A stretch of DNA of 19,129 nucleotides, taken from the NCBI GenBank assembly GCA_050789255.1, contig JBOZRQ010000056.1, positions 1-19,129 of the forward strand, written 5' to 3'. This stretch comes from JBOZRQ01 sp050789255 (GTDB taxonomy: Bacteria; Bacillota; Sulfobacillia; Symbiobacteriales; Symbiobacteriaceae). The translations under genes and the position numbers were made by a program. Shown in pieces: positions 12,204 to 19,034 of the stretch. Position 1 is the first letter of the stretch; each line of letters opens with the position of its first letter. Under the pieces are notes generated by a model. That model searched no databases, was not told the origin of the DNA, and worked only from the letters and a program-made list of their open reading frames with translations.

Positions 12204-13492
12204 AGCGCTTCCTTGAGCGACTCCTCGGCGGCGGCCACCGTCGCGTCAATATCCGCGTCGGTATGGGCGATGCTCATGAACCCGGCCTCAAACTGGGACG
12301 GCGCCAGGTAGAAGCCGCGCTGCAGCATGTTGTGGAAGTAGCGGCTGTAGAGCTTGGTGTCGGAGGTGAGCGCCGTCTCGTAATCCACCACATCGGTAGC
12401 GGTGAAGAAGAGGCCGAACATCGAGCCGATGGACTTCATGCGGTAGGGCAGGCCCATCCGCTCCATCATCGCGTTGATGCCATTCTTAAGACGGTCGGTG
12501 TTGGCGACGAGTTTCTCGTAGTTGCCGGGGCGCCCTAGTACCTCAAGGGTCTTCAGGCCGCAGGTCATGGCGAGCGGGTTGCCGCTCAGGGTGCCAGCCT
12601 GGTACATGGGGCCGGCCGGGGCGACCATCTCCATGATCCGCTTCTTGCCGCCATAGGCGCCAACGGGCAGACCGCCGCCGATCACCTTCCCGAAGGTGGT
12701 CAGGTCGGGGTCGATGCCAAAGTAGCCCTGGGCGCCGTTGTACGAGACGCGCCAGCCGGTCATCACCTCGTCGAAGATCAGCAGGGCGCCGTACTCGGCG
12801 GTGATGCGCCGGAGCGCCTCCAGGTAGCCCGGCTGCGGCAGCACGAGGCCCATATTGCCCACGACCGGCTCGGTGATGATCGCGGCGATGTCATCGCCAT
12901 AACGGCGGAAGGCAGCTTCGAGCGCCTCCACGTTGTTGAAGGGGATGCTCAGGGTGTTGGCAGCGTTGTCGGCCAGAACGCCCGGAGAGTCGGGCACGCC
13001 CAGGTCCAAAGCGCCGGACCCGGCGGAGACCAGCAGGCTGTCGTTGTGGCCATGGTAGCAGCCGATGAACTTGACGATCTTGCGGCGCTTGGTGTAGGCC
13101 CGGGCCAGGCGGATCGCGCTCATGGTCGCCTCGGTGCCCGAGTTGACCATGCGGACCATCTCCAGCGAGGGCAGGCACTCCATGACCTTGCGCGCCATGG
13201 CCAGCTCCAGCTCGGTGGGGGCGCCGTAGGAGGTGCCGGAGGGAATCGCTTCGATCAGCGCCTGGGTGACCTCGGGGTGAGCATGGCCCAGGATGAGCGG
13301 ACCCCAGGAGAGGCAGTAGTCGACATAGCTGTTGCCGTCCACATCGTAAAGGCGGGCGCCCTCACCGCGAGTGATGAAGGGCGGGGTGCCGCCCACGGAC
13401 CGGAAGGACCGAACGGGGCTGTTTACGCCGCCCGGTATAACCTCTTTGGATGCAGCGAACAAGGCCTGGCTTTTGCTCTGGTGAAAGCTCAT
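12194..13492 (-). CDS. hemL: Glutamate-1-semialdehyde 2,1-aminomutase
   Basis: This PLP enzyme isomerises glutamate-1-semialdehyde to 5-aminolevulinate, the last step of the C5 route to haem and other tetrapyrroles. The 432-residue product starts at ATG 13492, seven bases after AGGAGG; this is the usual family length. Diagnostic parts are 'VIPGGVNSPVRSF' near the N-terminus, 'LSWGPLILGHAHP', 'NSGTEATMSAIRLAR', 'YHGHND', 'DEVMTGWRV' and the PLP lysine Lys269 in 'TTFGKVIGGGLP', plus 'GTLSGNPLAM'. No other hem gene is in the window. It heads the transcript that continues into the two YkuD genes, an unusual partnership. An extended -10 promoter lies 40 bases upstream. Confidence 0.97.
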   Translation of the reverse strand: MSFHQSKSQALFAASKEVIPGGVNSPVRSFRSVGGTPPFITRGEGARLYDVDGNSYVDYCLSWGPLILGHAHPEVTQALIEAIPSGTSYGAPTELELAMARKVMECLPSLEMVRMVNSGTEATMSAIRLARAYTKRRKIVKFIGCYHGHNDSLLVSAGSGALDLGVPDSPGVLADNAANTLSIPFNNVEALEAAFRRYGDDIAAIITEPVVGNMGLVLPQPGYLEALRRITAEYGALLIFDEVMTGWRVSYNGAQGYFGIDPDLTTFGKVIGGGLPVGAYGGKKRIMEMVAPAGPMYQAGTLSGNPLAMTCGLKTLEVLGRPGNYEKLVANTDRLKNGINAMMERMGLPYRMKSIGSMFGLFFTATDVVDYETALTSDTKLYSRYFHNMLQRGFYLAPSQFEAGFMSIAHTDADIDATVAAAEESLKEALKG

Positions 13493-13531
13493 TGGCTGGC
13501 AGCCTCCTGCGAATACAGTTCTGGCCATTAC

Positions 13532-13540
13532 ACTATAGCA
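13532..13540 (-). promoter_or_regulatory. Extended -10 promoter candidate for hemL
   Basis: The minus strand reads TGC then TATAGT, an extended -10 (TGN-TATAAT type), 40 bases before the hemL start. No good -35 is seen at the expected distance, which is common for extended -10 promoters. Confidence 0.4.
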
Positions 13541-13632
13541 TGCCCGTGGGCCAGCGTCTCTCCAACAAGGAGACCACGCCGTTCGGTCTACATAAGCTAG
13601 TGGAAGGCGAGTGTGGAAGGAGGTGCTGCGCT

Positions 13633-13845
13633 GTGTACTATGGGTATAGCAAACCGATTGGCAAGGCGGCCGGGGTCGGCCCGTATACGATCGGACCGGG
13701 CTACGCCAGCTATCCCGGAGCAGGGGCTACCGTCGCCAGGGGTTTCAGCAAGTCCGTCCCGGTGACCACCGCCGCCACCACGGCAGGGAAACCCTATGGC
13801 AAACCGTATGGCAAGCCCTATGGAAAGGGTTACGGGAAAATCTAG
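13633..13845 (+). CDS. Small Gly/Tyr/Lys-rich protein with GKPY repeats
   Basis: A 70-residue protein starts at GTG 13633, nine bases after a clean AGGAGG. I did not recognise a family. The N-terminal part is rich in Gly, Tyr and Pro ('MYYGYSKPIGKAAG', 'YTIGPGYASYPGAG'). A Thr/Ala/Val segment follows, and the end is four GK-aromatic units ('GKPYGKPYGKPYGKGYGK') encoded by a 12-bp repeat. There is no signal or membrane segment. Composition of this type is seen in spore-coat and other structural, cross-linkable proteins of Firmicutes, so a coat or envelope role is possible but unproven. It stands alone on the plus strand, divergent from hemL, and its stop shares CTAG with the convergent MBL gene. 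Confidence 0.75.
   Translation: MYYGYSKPIGKAAGVGPYTIGPGYASYPGAGATVARGFSKSVPVTTAATTAGKPYGKPYGKPYGKGYGKI
13793..13840 (+). repeat. 12-bp degenerate tandem repeat encoding GKPY units
   Basis: Four consecutive 12-base units of the AAACCCTATGGC type vary mainly at third codon positions and keep Lys-Pro/Gly-Tyr-Gly. Synonymous drift suggests the peptide repeat is kept by selection rather than being a fresh duplication. Confidence 0.8.
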
Positions 13846-15482
13846 TCACCCATGACCCGGCGGATCTGCTCCAGGGCCCGCAGGACCTCGCCTGCCCGGT
13901 CGGCCAGCTCGGCTGCCCGGTCGGGCGGCAGGTCCTGGCCCTTGGAGAGCCAAGCCTTGCGAAGGTCCCGCATCTCACGGAGGACGGCGGTCATCCGACG
14001 GCTGGAGAGCGCCAGTGCGGCGCCTTCAGCCAGGGCCAGTTTGGCCTTGGCCGGCTGTTCGGCCTTGGGCTGCCGGCGCGGCCAGGAGGTGGAGCGCAGG
14101 GCCATGGACTGACCGAGCTGCGGTACCTCCACCCGATGCCCCCGCTCCGTCAGGAGCCGGGAGAGCTCCGCCTGTGCCTCAGCCTCGCCATGGACCAGGA
14201 AGGTCATTTGCGGGGGCTGCTTCAACTGGTCCACCCAGGCCAACAGCTGCGCCTGGTCGGCGTGGGCCGAGAAGCCGTGCATCGTCTCGATGCGGCAGCG
14301 CACGGCGATCTCCTCACCGTGGATTTTCACGACCTTGGCGCCGTCCATGATACGGCGGCCCAGACTGCCCTGCGCCTGGAATCCGACGAAGAGCACCGTG
14401 CAGTTCTCACGCCAAAGATTGTGCTTGAGATGATGGACAACCCGCCCGGCCTCGCACATACCGCTGGGGGCGATGATCACCATCGGCTTCTTCACGAAAT
14501 TGAGCGCCTTGGAATCCTCCCCGGTCCGGGAGAACTCCAGGCCACGGAAGTTAAAGGGTTGATCCCCGGCCTTAAGAAGCCGCCGGGCCTCGTCATCGTA
14601 CACGTCGGCGTGGCGGGTCGTGATCTCGGTCGCTGAGATGGCCAGCGGGCTGTCCAGCACGACCCGGAGGTCTCGGGGCAACTGCCCTGCTTCGACCAGG
14701 CCGTTCAGTTCGTAGAGGATCTCCTGGGCACGCCCCACCGCAAAGGCGGGGATGATGACGTTGCCGCCGGCCTTGATGGTGCTGCGGATGATGGTTGCCA
14801 GCTGCTCCCGTTTGGACTCGGGCGGGTCGTGCAGCTTGTTGCCGTAGGTGGACTCCAGCACCAGGTAGTCGGCCTCGTCGATGGGGGTCGGATCCTGGAG
14901 GATCGGGCGCCCAGGCTGGCCAACGTCGCCGGAGAAGAGCAGCTTGGTGCGGCGCCCGGCCTCGTCCTGCTCAAAGAGCTCCAGCATGGCGGAGCCCAGA
15001 ATGTGGCCGGCATCTTGCAGGCGAATCTGCACCCGGCTGCCGATGTCCACCATCTGTCCGTAGGGGATGGGGCGGAACAGCTCCGCCGCCCGGAGCGCAT
15101 CCGCCTGGTTGTATAGGGGCTGCCGCAGGGGCAGACCGGCCCGGCTGCCCTTGCGGTTGAGCCGCTCCACCTCGGCCTCCTGGATGTGCGCCGAGTCCTG
15201 GAGCATGATCGCCGCCAGGTCCGCACTGGCCGGGTGGGTGTAGATCGGGCCGCGGTAGCCCTGCTTGACCAGCAGCGGCAGGCGCCCGGAATGGTCAATG
15301 TGGGCGTGGGTCAGGATCACCCCGTCGAGCAGGGCAGGGTCGAAGCCGAAGGGCTGGCTGTTCAGCTCCTCCTCGCCGCCCTGGAACATGCCGCAGTCGA
15401 CCAGCAGGCGAAGCCCGCCGGCTTCAACCAGATAGCAGGAGCCGGTCACCATTCTTGCTGCACCGAGAAAGGTCACGCGCAC
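13842..15482 (-). CDS. MBL-fold, beta-CASP-type RNase/exonuclease-like protein with C-terminal helical extension
   Basis: The family (CPSF73/YSH1-like, bacterial and archaeal) are zinc-dependent RNA endo- or exonucleases. The 546-residue product starts at GTG 15482, seven bases after GGGGG. The beta-lactamase fold opens with 'VTFLGAARMVTGSCYL', and metal ligands are in 'HAHIDH' (59-64), 'AGHILGSA' and 'FSGDVGQPG'. The beta-CASP part shows 'LVLESTYGN', 'IIPAFAVGRAQEIL' and 'APSGMCEAGRVVHHL'; after it come 'GFSAHADQ' and 'FLVHGE'. The catalytic core ends near residue 455. About 90 further residues, Lys/Ala/Arg-rich then helical, have no family match I know. PhzF-like lies 47 bases upstream, so co-transcription is likely. 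Confidence 0.92.
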   Translation of the reverse strand: MRVTFLGAARMVTGSCYLVEAGGLRLLVDCGMFQGGEEELNSQPFGFDPALLDGVILTHAHIDHSGRLPLLVKQGYRGPIYTHPASADLAAIMLQDSAHIQEAEVERLNRKGSRAGLPLRQPLYNQADALRAAELFRPIPYGQMVDIGSRVQIRLQDAGHILGSAMLELFEQDEAGRRTKLLFSGDVGQPGRPILQDPTPIDEADYLVLESTYGNKLHDPPESKREQLATIIRSTIKAGGNVIIPAFAVGRAQEILYELNGLVEAGQLPRDLRVVLDSPLAISATEITTRHADVYDDEARRLLKAGDQPFNFRGLEFSRTGEDSKALNFVKKPMVIIAPSGMCEAGRVVHHLKHNLWRENCTVLFVGFQAQGSLGRRIMDGAKVVKIHGEEIAVRCRIETMHGFSAHADQAQLLAWVDQLKQPPQMTFLVHGEAEAQAELSRLLTERGHRVEVPQLGQSMALRSTSWPRRQPKAEQPAKAKLALAEGAALALSSRRMTAVLREMRDLRKAWLSKGQDLPPDRAAELADRAGEVLRALEQIRRVMGD

Positions 15483-15529
15483 AATGTTGCCCCCTTCGCC
15501 AGGGATTCCCACCAAACTATTCGGCTTGC

Positions 15530-16396
15530 TTAAACATTTCCCCTGTGTACGCGAAAGGCGCCGGCGCCCACGAAATGCACCTGACCGCCGACCAGGACAG
15601 CTCCGGGGGTGACCTCCACGGTCAGCCGGCTGGGGCGCCCGATGGCGTGGCCCTGCTCGCTGTGCACCACCGGACCCGGCACCGCCCGGTGTCGGACGAG
15701 AAACTCTCCCAGCGGTCCGTTGGCCGAGCCGGTGGCTGCATCCTCCGGGTTGAGATCGAAGGGGCAGAAGACGCGGCAGCGTACTGCATGCTCACCCACC
15801 GCAAAGATCATGACACAGGAATCGACGCCGCCGCCCAACTCAGCGAGCCGCTGCATGTCCGGCCGGGCGCCGTCCACCGCTTCGGCCGAGCCAAGTGGAA
15901 TCAGCAGCGTGCGCATGCCGTTATCCGCACGCTCTATGGGGAGATCTCGCCGGAGGCTCCCCGGGTTCACGCCCAGGGCGGATTCCAGCCAGGCAGCGTC
16001 GATGGATACCGGCTCGAAGGAAGGCAGGGGCTGCGCCATCTGCGCCTCCCAGACCCCATCGGAGATCGGGCGCACCTCCACCGGCACGATCCCCCGGCCG
16101 GTCTCAAACCGCACCGTGCCGCCCTGGGGCCGCACCGCACAGGCGGCGCCCAAAATCGGATGCCCGGCAAAGGGAATCTCTGCGGCCAGTGGACGCACGG
16201 GCACCCAGATTCGAATGCGGAAGTCGCCTGCGTCGCCGGGCTGCACGAAGACCGTTTCAGCGTGGTTCATCTCCCGGGTGACCCGGCGCATCACCTCCGG
16301 CGCAAGGTCCACCGGCGCCGGGTGGAAGACGCACAACTGATTGCCGCCAAACTGCTCCTCGGCGAACACATCGACCCAGGTAAAGGTCAAGTCCAC
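15530..16396 (-). CDS. PhzF-family isomerase-like protein
   Basis: PhzF-like proteins share the diaminopimelate-epimerase double fold; PhzF itself isomerises a phenazine precursor, but most members have unknown substrates. This 288-residue protein starts at GTG 16396, six bases after GGGGAG. It has the family opening 'VDVFAEEQFGGNQLCVF', the catalytic glutamate in 'NHAETVF' (Glu47), 'IPFAGHPILGAA' and, near the end, 'DAATGSANGPLGEFL'. There are no phenazine or secondary-metabolite genes nearby, so it is better seen as a metabolite-repair or general PhzF homolog. No signal peptide is present. The gene is complete and of normal length, and probably heads a transcript with the MBL gene. Confidence 0.93.
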   Translation of the reverse strand: MDLTFTWVDVFAEEQFGGNQLCVFHPAPVDLAPEVMRRVTREMNHAETVFVQPGDAGDFRIRIWVPVRPLAAEIPFAGHPILGAACAVRPQGGTVRFETGRGIVPVEVRPISDGVWEAQMAQPLPSFEPVSIDAAWLESALGVNPGSLRRDLPIERADNGMRTLLIPLGSAEAVDGARPDMQRLAELGGGVDSCVMIFAVGEHAVRCRVFCPFDLNPEDAATGSANGPLGEFLVRHRAVPGPVVHSEQGHAIGRPSRLTVEVTPGAVLVGGQVHFVGAGAFRVHRGNV

Positions 16397-16465
16397 ATAA
16401 TTCTCCCCTTACGCATACGAGAACGCTGTGCATAAGCAAAGTGCTGCCATCTCCCGTAACGATAA

Positions 16466-16489
16466 GGAGCGTCCCACCTGGGGCGCTCC
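16466..16489 (-). terminator. Hairpin abutting the second stop of the SRPBCC reading frame
   Basis: GGAGCG/CGCTCC plus CCC/GGG, with one weak pair, form the stem around a 4-nt loop. The minus tail is TTATCGTT, so termination strength is uncertain. The stem begins on the last base of the TAG at 16491-16489, the natural end of the gene if the internal TGA is ignored. Confidence 0.6.
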
Positions 16490-16611
16490 TATCGGGTCGA
16501 CTCAGCAGCTCTTTTCAGCCGATGCAACGAGTCTTCGATGCCGCGCTCAAATGTCTTGCTCAGAAGCCGTTCAAGCACCTGTCCCTTCAGCCCGGAAGGG
16601 AAATGGACATC
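16489..16611 (-). other. In-frame continuation of the SRPBCC gene after TGA
   Basis: Beyond the TGA the same frame stays open for 40 codons to TAG. It reads 'DVHFPSGLKGQVLERLL', then 'SKTFERGIEDSLHRLKRAAE', the normal C-terminal strand and long helix of SRPBCC/polyketide-cyclase-like proteins. The lack of other damage suggests either a very recent nonsense change (TGG to TGA would give Trp), read-through, selenocysteine or a sequencing error. Confidence 0.7.
16582..16601 (-). other. Stem-loop 10 nt downstream of the in-frame TGA (bSECIS-like geometry)
   Basis: On the minus strand TCCCTTC and GAAGGGA pair perfectly around CGGGCT. The loop begins 17 bases after the TGA and has G as its second base, within the loose published rule for bacterial SECIS elements. 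The same bases encode the conserved-looking FPSGLKG, so the pairing may be accidental. Confidence 0.3.
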
Positions 16612-16926
16612 TCAGCCATATTGAACGCGGCAAGTTGCCGCATCCAATGGGGCACATGAGATGTGAGGCTCCACGGCCATGCCGAATGGAAGGTTGAATC
16701 GCAACCCGATTCGCTTGGCGTGTTCATCAACCTCCAATACCACCAAAGTAACCTTCAGCCCACTGACTCGTAAAGTCACGGTTTGACCGGCGGTGGCTTT
16801 CCCTTCGGGGTCAATGCGGATCACGCGCCCGTCCATCCATCCGTACTGGTTTGGATTCGTTAACAACTCCCAAACCACTTTAACGGGTGCGTCAACCACG
16901 GCAGCGGGGCACACGTTGAACGCCAT
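16612..16926 (-). CDS. SRPBCC (START/polyketide-cyclase-like) protein, cut by an in-frame TGA
   Basis: The standard-code reading gives 104 residues from ATG 16926 (GGAGG six bases upstream) to TGA 16614-16612. It shows the SRPBCC opening 'VDAPVKVVWELLTNPNQYGW', where the protein forms its hydrophobic ligand cavity, then 'GQTVTLRVSGLKVTLVVLEV' and 'LRFNLPFG', ending '..CRVQYG'. Full members have about 145 residues; here the last strand and the C-terminal helix are missing but lie intact in frame downstream. Without that helix the fold would probably be incomplete, so this is either a fresh pseudogene or a recoded gene. Only 57 bases separate it from the parvulin gene, and these hold that gene's terminator, so it has little room for a promoter of its own. 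Confidence 0.7.
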   Translation of the reverse strand: MAFNVCPAAVVDAPVKVVWELLTNPNQYGWMDGRVIRIDPEGKATAGQTVTLRVSGLKVTLVVLEVDEHAKRIGLRFNLPFGMAVEPHISCAPLDAATCRVQYG

Positions 16927-16952
16927 GAAAACCCTCCCTGCGAACCAATACG

Positions 16953-16978
16953 AAAAAGGGCCGCCCTAGGGCGGCCCT
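16953..16978 (-). terminator. Terminator of the parvulin gene
   Basis: An 11-bp inverted repeat, AGGGCCGCCCT then AGGGCGGCCCT, fully palindromic with no loop bases to spare, is followed on the minus strand by TTTTT. It lies five bases after the parvulin stop and 30 bases before the SRPBCC SD. Confidence 0.92.
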
Positions 16979-16983
16979 GTCGG

Positions 16984-17889
16984 TTAGCTCTTCTTAGCCA
17001 GGGTGTTTTCGACCTTGGCCTTGGCCTTCTGCTCATCGAGCCACGGGCGCATCTTCTCGCTGACCTGCGAGGAGAGGTAGGCTTCCTTGATCTTGGCCTT
17101 GGCGGACTCGAAGGTCGGCAGTTCGCCCTTCACGTCGACCACCTGGGCCACGTGCCAGCCGAACTCGGTCTGGAACGGAGCGGAGATCTCGCCCTTCTTC
17201 ATGTTGAAGACGACCTTGTCGTACGCCTCCACCATGTTGCCCTTCGTGTTGAAGCCCAGGTCGCCGCCGTTGTCCTTGGCGGTGGGATCGGTGGACTTCT
17301 CCTTGGCGAGCTTGGTGAAGTCGGCGCCCTTGTCGAGCTCAGCCTTCACGGCCTTGGCCTCCTCCTCGGTCTTCAGGAGGATGTGGCGGGACTGGACCTG
17401 GCGGGTGTCGAAGGCCGCCTTGTTCTCCTCAAAGTACTTCTGGAGGGCGGCGTCGTCCGTGGCGATGTCCTTGCTGAGGATCTTGGTGACCTTCAGGCGG
17501 TAGGTCTGGTCTTCCTTCAGCTGCTCCAGGGTGAGGCCGTACTGGGTCAGGGCCTGCTGGAAAGCATCCTCGCCGCCGATCTGATCCTTGATCTTCTTGA
17601 TCTCGGCCTCGACCTCGGCATCGGTAACCTTGATGTTGGCAGCCGTGGCCGCCTGGTTGACGATCTCTTCTTCGATCATCTGGTCGACGACCGTGGATCC
17701 GTTCTGCTTAACGAGCTTCTCGTAGAGGTCGTTCTTGGTAATGACCTTGCTGTTGACCTTGGCGACCATCTGGGCCTCGGGCTGAGCGGCGCGAGCGCCG
17801 AACATATAGCCACCAGTGCCGGCGACGGCCAGGGAGACGACTACGGCCAGTACGGTTCCGGCCACGCCAGTATTCTTAGACACGTTCAT
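16984..17889 (-). CDS. PrsA/SurA-like peptidyl-prolyl cis-trans isomerase, membrane-anchored or secreted
   Basis: These extracytoplasmic parvulin foldases help secreted proteins fold. The 301-residue product starts at ATG 17889, three bases after GGAGG; the longer frame adds a basic stretch unlike a signal. A hydrophobic segment at about residues 10-30 ('VAGTVLAVVVSLAVAGTGGY') serves as signal or anchor, with 'ARAAQ' a possible signal peptidase site. There is no lipobox Cys, unlike Bacillus PrsA. A SurA_N-type helical domain follows ('VNSKVITKNDLYEKL', 'IKVTDAEVEAEIKKI'). The parvulin domain has 'VQSRHILLKTEEEA', 'STDPTAKDNGGDLGF' and 'TEFGWHVAQV'. The C-terminus is a Lys-rich helix. It is transcribed alone with its own terminator. 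Confidence 0.92.
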   Translation of the reverse strand: MNVSKNTGVAGTVLAVVVSLAVAGTGGYMFGARAAQPEAQMVAKVNSKVITKNDLYEKLVKQNGSTVVDQMIEEEIVNQAATAANIKVTDAEVEAEIKKIKDQIGGEDAFQQALTQYGLTLEQLKEDQTYRLKVTKILSKDIATDDAALQKYFEENKAAFDTRQVQSRHILLKTEEEAKAVKAELDKGADFTKLAKEKSTDPTAKDNGGDLGFNTKGNMVEAYDKVVFNMKKGEISAPFQTEFGWHVAQVVDVKGELPTFESAKAKIKEAYLSSQVSEKMRPWLDEQKAKAKVENTLAKKS

Positions 17890-17993
17890 GTTCCTCCTTC
17901 TTTGCTCCAAACAACTACGTTTATTTCGGAGCCTGTTTCTTTTTCTCCTACCGACAGAGCGCGACAAAAGATGAACAATGGGTTAACACCTGG

Positions 17994-18027
17994 AAATCAA
18001 AAGTTGATGGCGCCCATCTGGGCGCCA
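17994..18027 (-). terminator. Terminator of the cupin-DUF2249-DUF59 operon
   Basis: TGGCGCCC (18008-18015) and GGGCGCCA (18020-18027) form a perfect 8-bp stem with a 4-nt loop, 13 bases after the DUF59 stop. The minus tail is TCAACTTTTGATTT. Confidence 0.85.
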
Positions 18028-18040
18028 CCCTTGGTCAGCG

Positions 18041-18340
18041 TCAGGCCCGAATGCCCAGCAGCTTCTTCCCCTCGTCGCTCATACGGGCGGGGGACCAGGG
18101 CGGGTCGAAGGTCAGGTCCACCTTGATGTCCTCAAGCCCCATGGGCGCCAAGGCTTCGTAGACCCCATCCACCAGGGCGCCGGACACCGGGCAGCCCATC
18201 GTGGTGAAGGTCATTAAGACACGCGCCTTATTATCCACTATAGTTAGCTCGTAAATCAACCCCAAATCGACAACGTTCAGTCCGATTTCTGGGTCCACAA
18301 CGTTACGAAGCAACGTACGTGCGATGTCCACCTGTCCCAT
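18041..18340 (-). CDS. DUF59/MIP18-type iron-sulfur assembly protein (SufT/PaaD-like)
   Basis: Small DUF59 proteins assist Fe-S cluster assembly or insertion. This 99-residue protein starts at ATG 18340, ten bases after AGGAGG, which is encoded by the two final Arg codons of the DUF2249 gene. A longer frame running through that gene is a shadow. Family marks are 'VVDPEIGLNVVDLGLIYEL' at the N-terminus, 'TFTTMGCPVSGAL' with the conserved Cys, and 'LTFDPPWSPARMSDEGK' near the C-terminus. It is last of three genes and is followed by a strong terminator. Link with DUF2249 and a cupin suggests a role around metal or oxygen/NO-related metabolism, but the partner protein is not visible here. Confidence 0.93.
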   Translation of the reverse strand: MGQVDIARTLLRNVVDPEIGLNVVDLGLIYELTIVDNKARVLMTFTTMGCPVSGALVDGVYEALAPMGLEDIKVDLTFDPPWSPARMSDEGKKLLGIRA

Positions 18341-18347
18341 GTAAGTT

Positions 18348-18584
18348 TTACCTCCTTGTAAACCGAACCTCAAAAGCGCCGTCAGGGCGCTCGGTGATGT
18401 CGTAGTCAAATCCCTGTCGATCCATGACGCCATACAGCGGCGCCGGCTCGAACGGAGCGATCAGCACAAGCTGATCCCCTGGCTGTTCCAGCGGCTCCAC
18501 AGCGCTCATGATCGCTCCGAAAGGCTCTTGTCCCGCTGCGAGCACTGGGCGCACATCAAGCGTAACGACGCGGCTTGCGCTCAT
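18348..18584 (-). CDS. DUF2249 domain protein
   Basis: The 78-residue protein starts at ATG 18584 and shows the family pattern: 'VVTLDVRPVLAAGQEPFGAI' at the N-terminus, 'LEQPGDQLVLIAPFEPAPLY' in the middle and 'GFDYDITERPDGAFEVRFTR' at the end. This is a small TusA-like alpha/beta fold. DUF2249 proteins occur with hemerythrin-type, Fe-S-assembly and nitrogen-oxide genes, but their biochemical role is unproven. The TusA cysteine is not present here. Its last codons AGG-AGG-TAA double as the ribosome binding site of the DUF59 gene, so translation of the two is closely linked. The cupin gene lies 40 bases upstream. Confidence 0.85.
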   Translation of the reverse strand: MSASRVVTLDVRPVLAAGQEPFGAIMSAVEPLEQPGDQLVLIAPFEPAPLYGVMDRQGFDYDITERPDGAFEVRFTRR

Positions 18585-18624
18585 GACCCGGCCTCCCCGA
18601 TCCGTTTCTTGCAGTATACCCTGC

Positions 18625-18933
18625 CTACGGCATCGGAGCCATAATCACCAGCACCGATGCGCGCTCGGTCATCGCCCGAACGCCATTGGTTTCGTGCGGC
18701 GGATAGAACCGGATGGTGCCGGCCTCCGCCGGAAGCCAGTCCATGCCGTTCAGCAGCTCACACCGGCCCGACAGCACTTGCAGCATGACGCTGGAAGAGC
18801 AGATACTGGGCGGCATGGACTGCCCGGGAGACAAGTTTAGTATGATCACCCGGATGTCCTGGCAGCTATGAATAATCTCGCTTACTACGCCTTCGTCCGA
18901 GAAGCGGATGTGATCTTGCAGCTTGAGTTCCAT
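18625..18933 (-). CDS. Cupin-fold protein with degenerate metal-binding motif
   Basis: The 102-residue protein starts at ATG 18933, seven bases after GGAGG. It is a single beta-barrel: 'IRVIILNLSPGQSMPPSICSS', then 'VMLQVLSGRCELLNGMDW', 'LPAEAGTIRFYPPHETNGVR' and 'RASVLVIMAP'. These follow the two cupin motifs. In motif 1 the usual His-x-His ligands are Ser/Cys residues; motif 2 keeps one His. Metal binding is therefore doubtful, and a small-molecule or sensory role is possible. It is the first gene of the cupin-DUF2249-DUF59 operon, and a CRP/FNR-like palindrome lies about 80 bases upstream. The fold is fairly sure; the ligand is unknown. Confidence 0.82.
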   Translation of the reverse strand: MELKLQDHIRFSDEGVVSEIIHSCQDIRVIILNLSPGQSMPPSICSSSVMLQVLSGRCELLNGMDWLPAEAGTIRFYPPHETNGVRAMTERASVLVIMAPMP

Positions 18934-19010
18934 GCTTGGCCCTCCCTCCATATTGCTCTCAGTGTACTTCAAACGAGTCGGGAAGCCCGTGTTCATGCGC
19001 GCTATCGCGA

Positions 19011-19026
19011 AGTGATATCCGTCACA
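19011..19026 (-). promoter_or_regulatory. CRP/FNR-family-like operator upstream of the cupin operon
   Basis: The minus strand reads TGTGA-CGGATA-TCACT, matching the TGTGA-N6-TCACA palindrome in nine of ten defined positions. It is centred about 85 bases before the cupin start. A modest -10 (TACACT, 18966-18961) would place it near -62 to -65, the upstream activator position. Binding is inferred. Confidence 0.45.
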
Positions 19027-19034
19027 CGAATGAA

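Noticed and set aside
17152..18126. 324-codon plus-strand frame over the parvulin gene
   Set aside because: It is a Leu/Gly/Asp/Val-rich shadow of the Lys/Glu-rich gene on the minus strand and crosses two genes and terminators.
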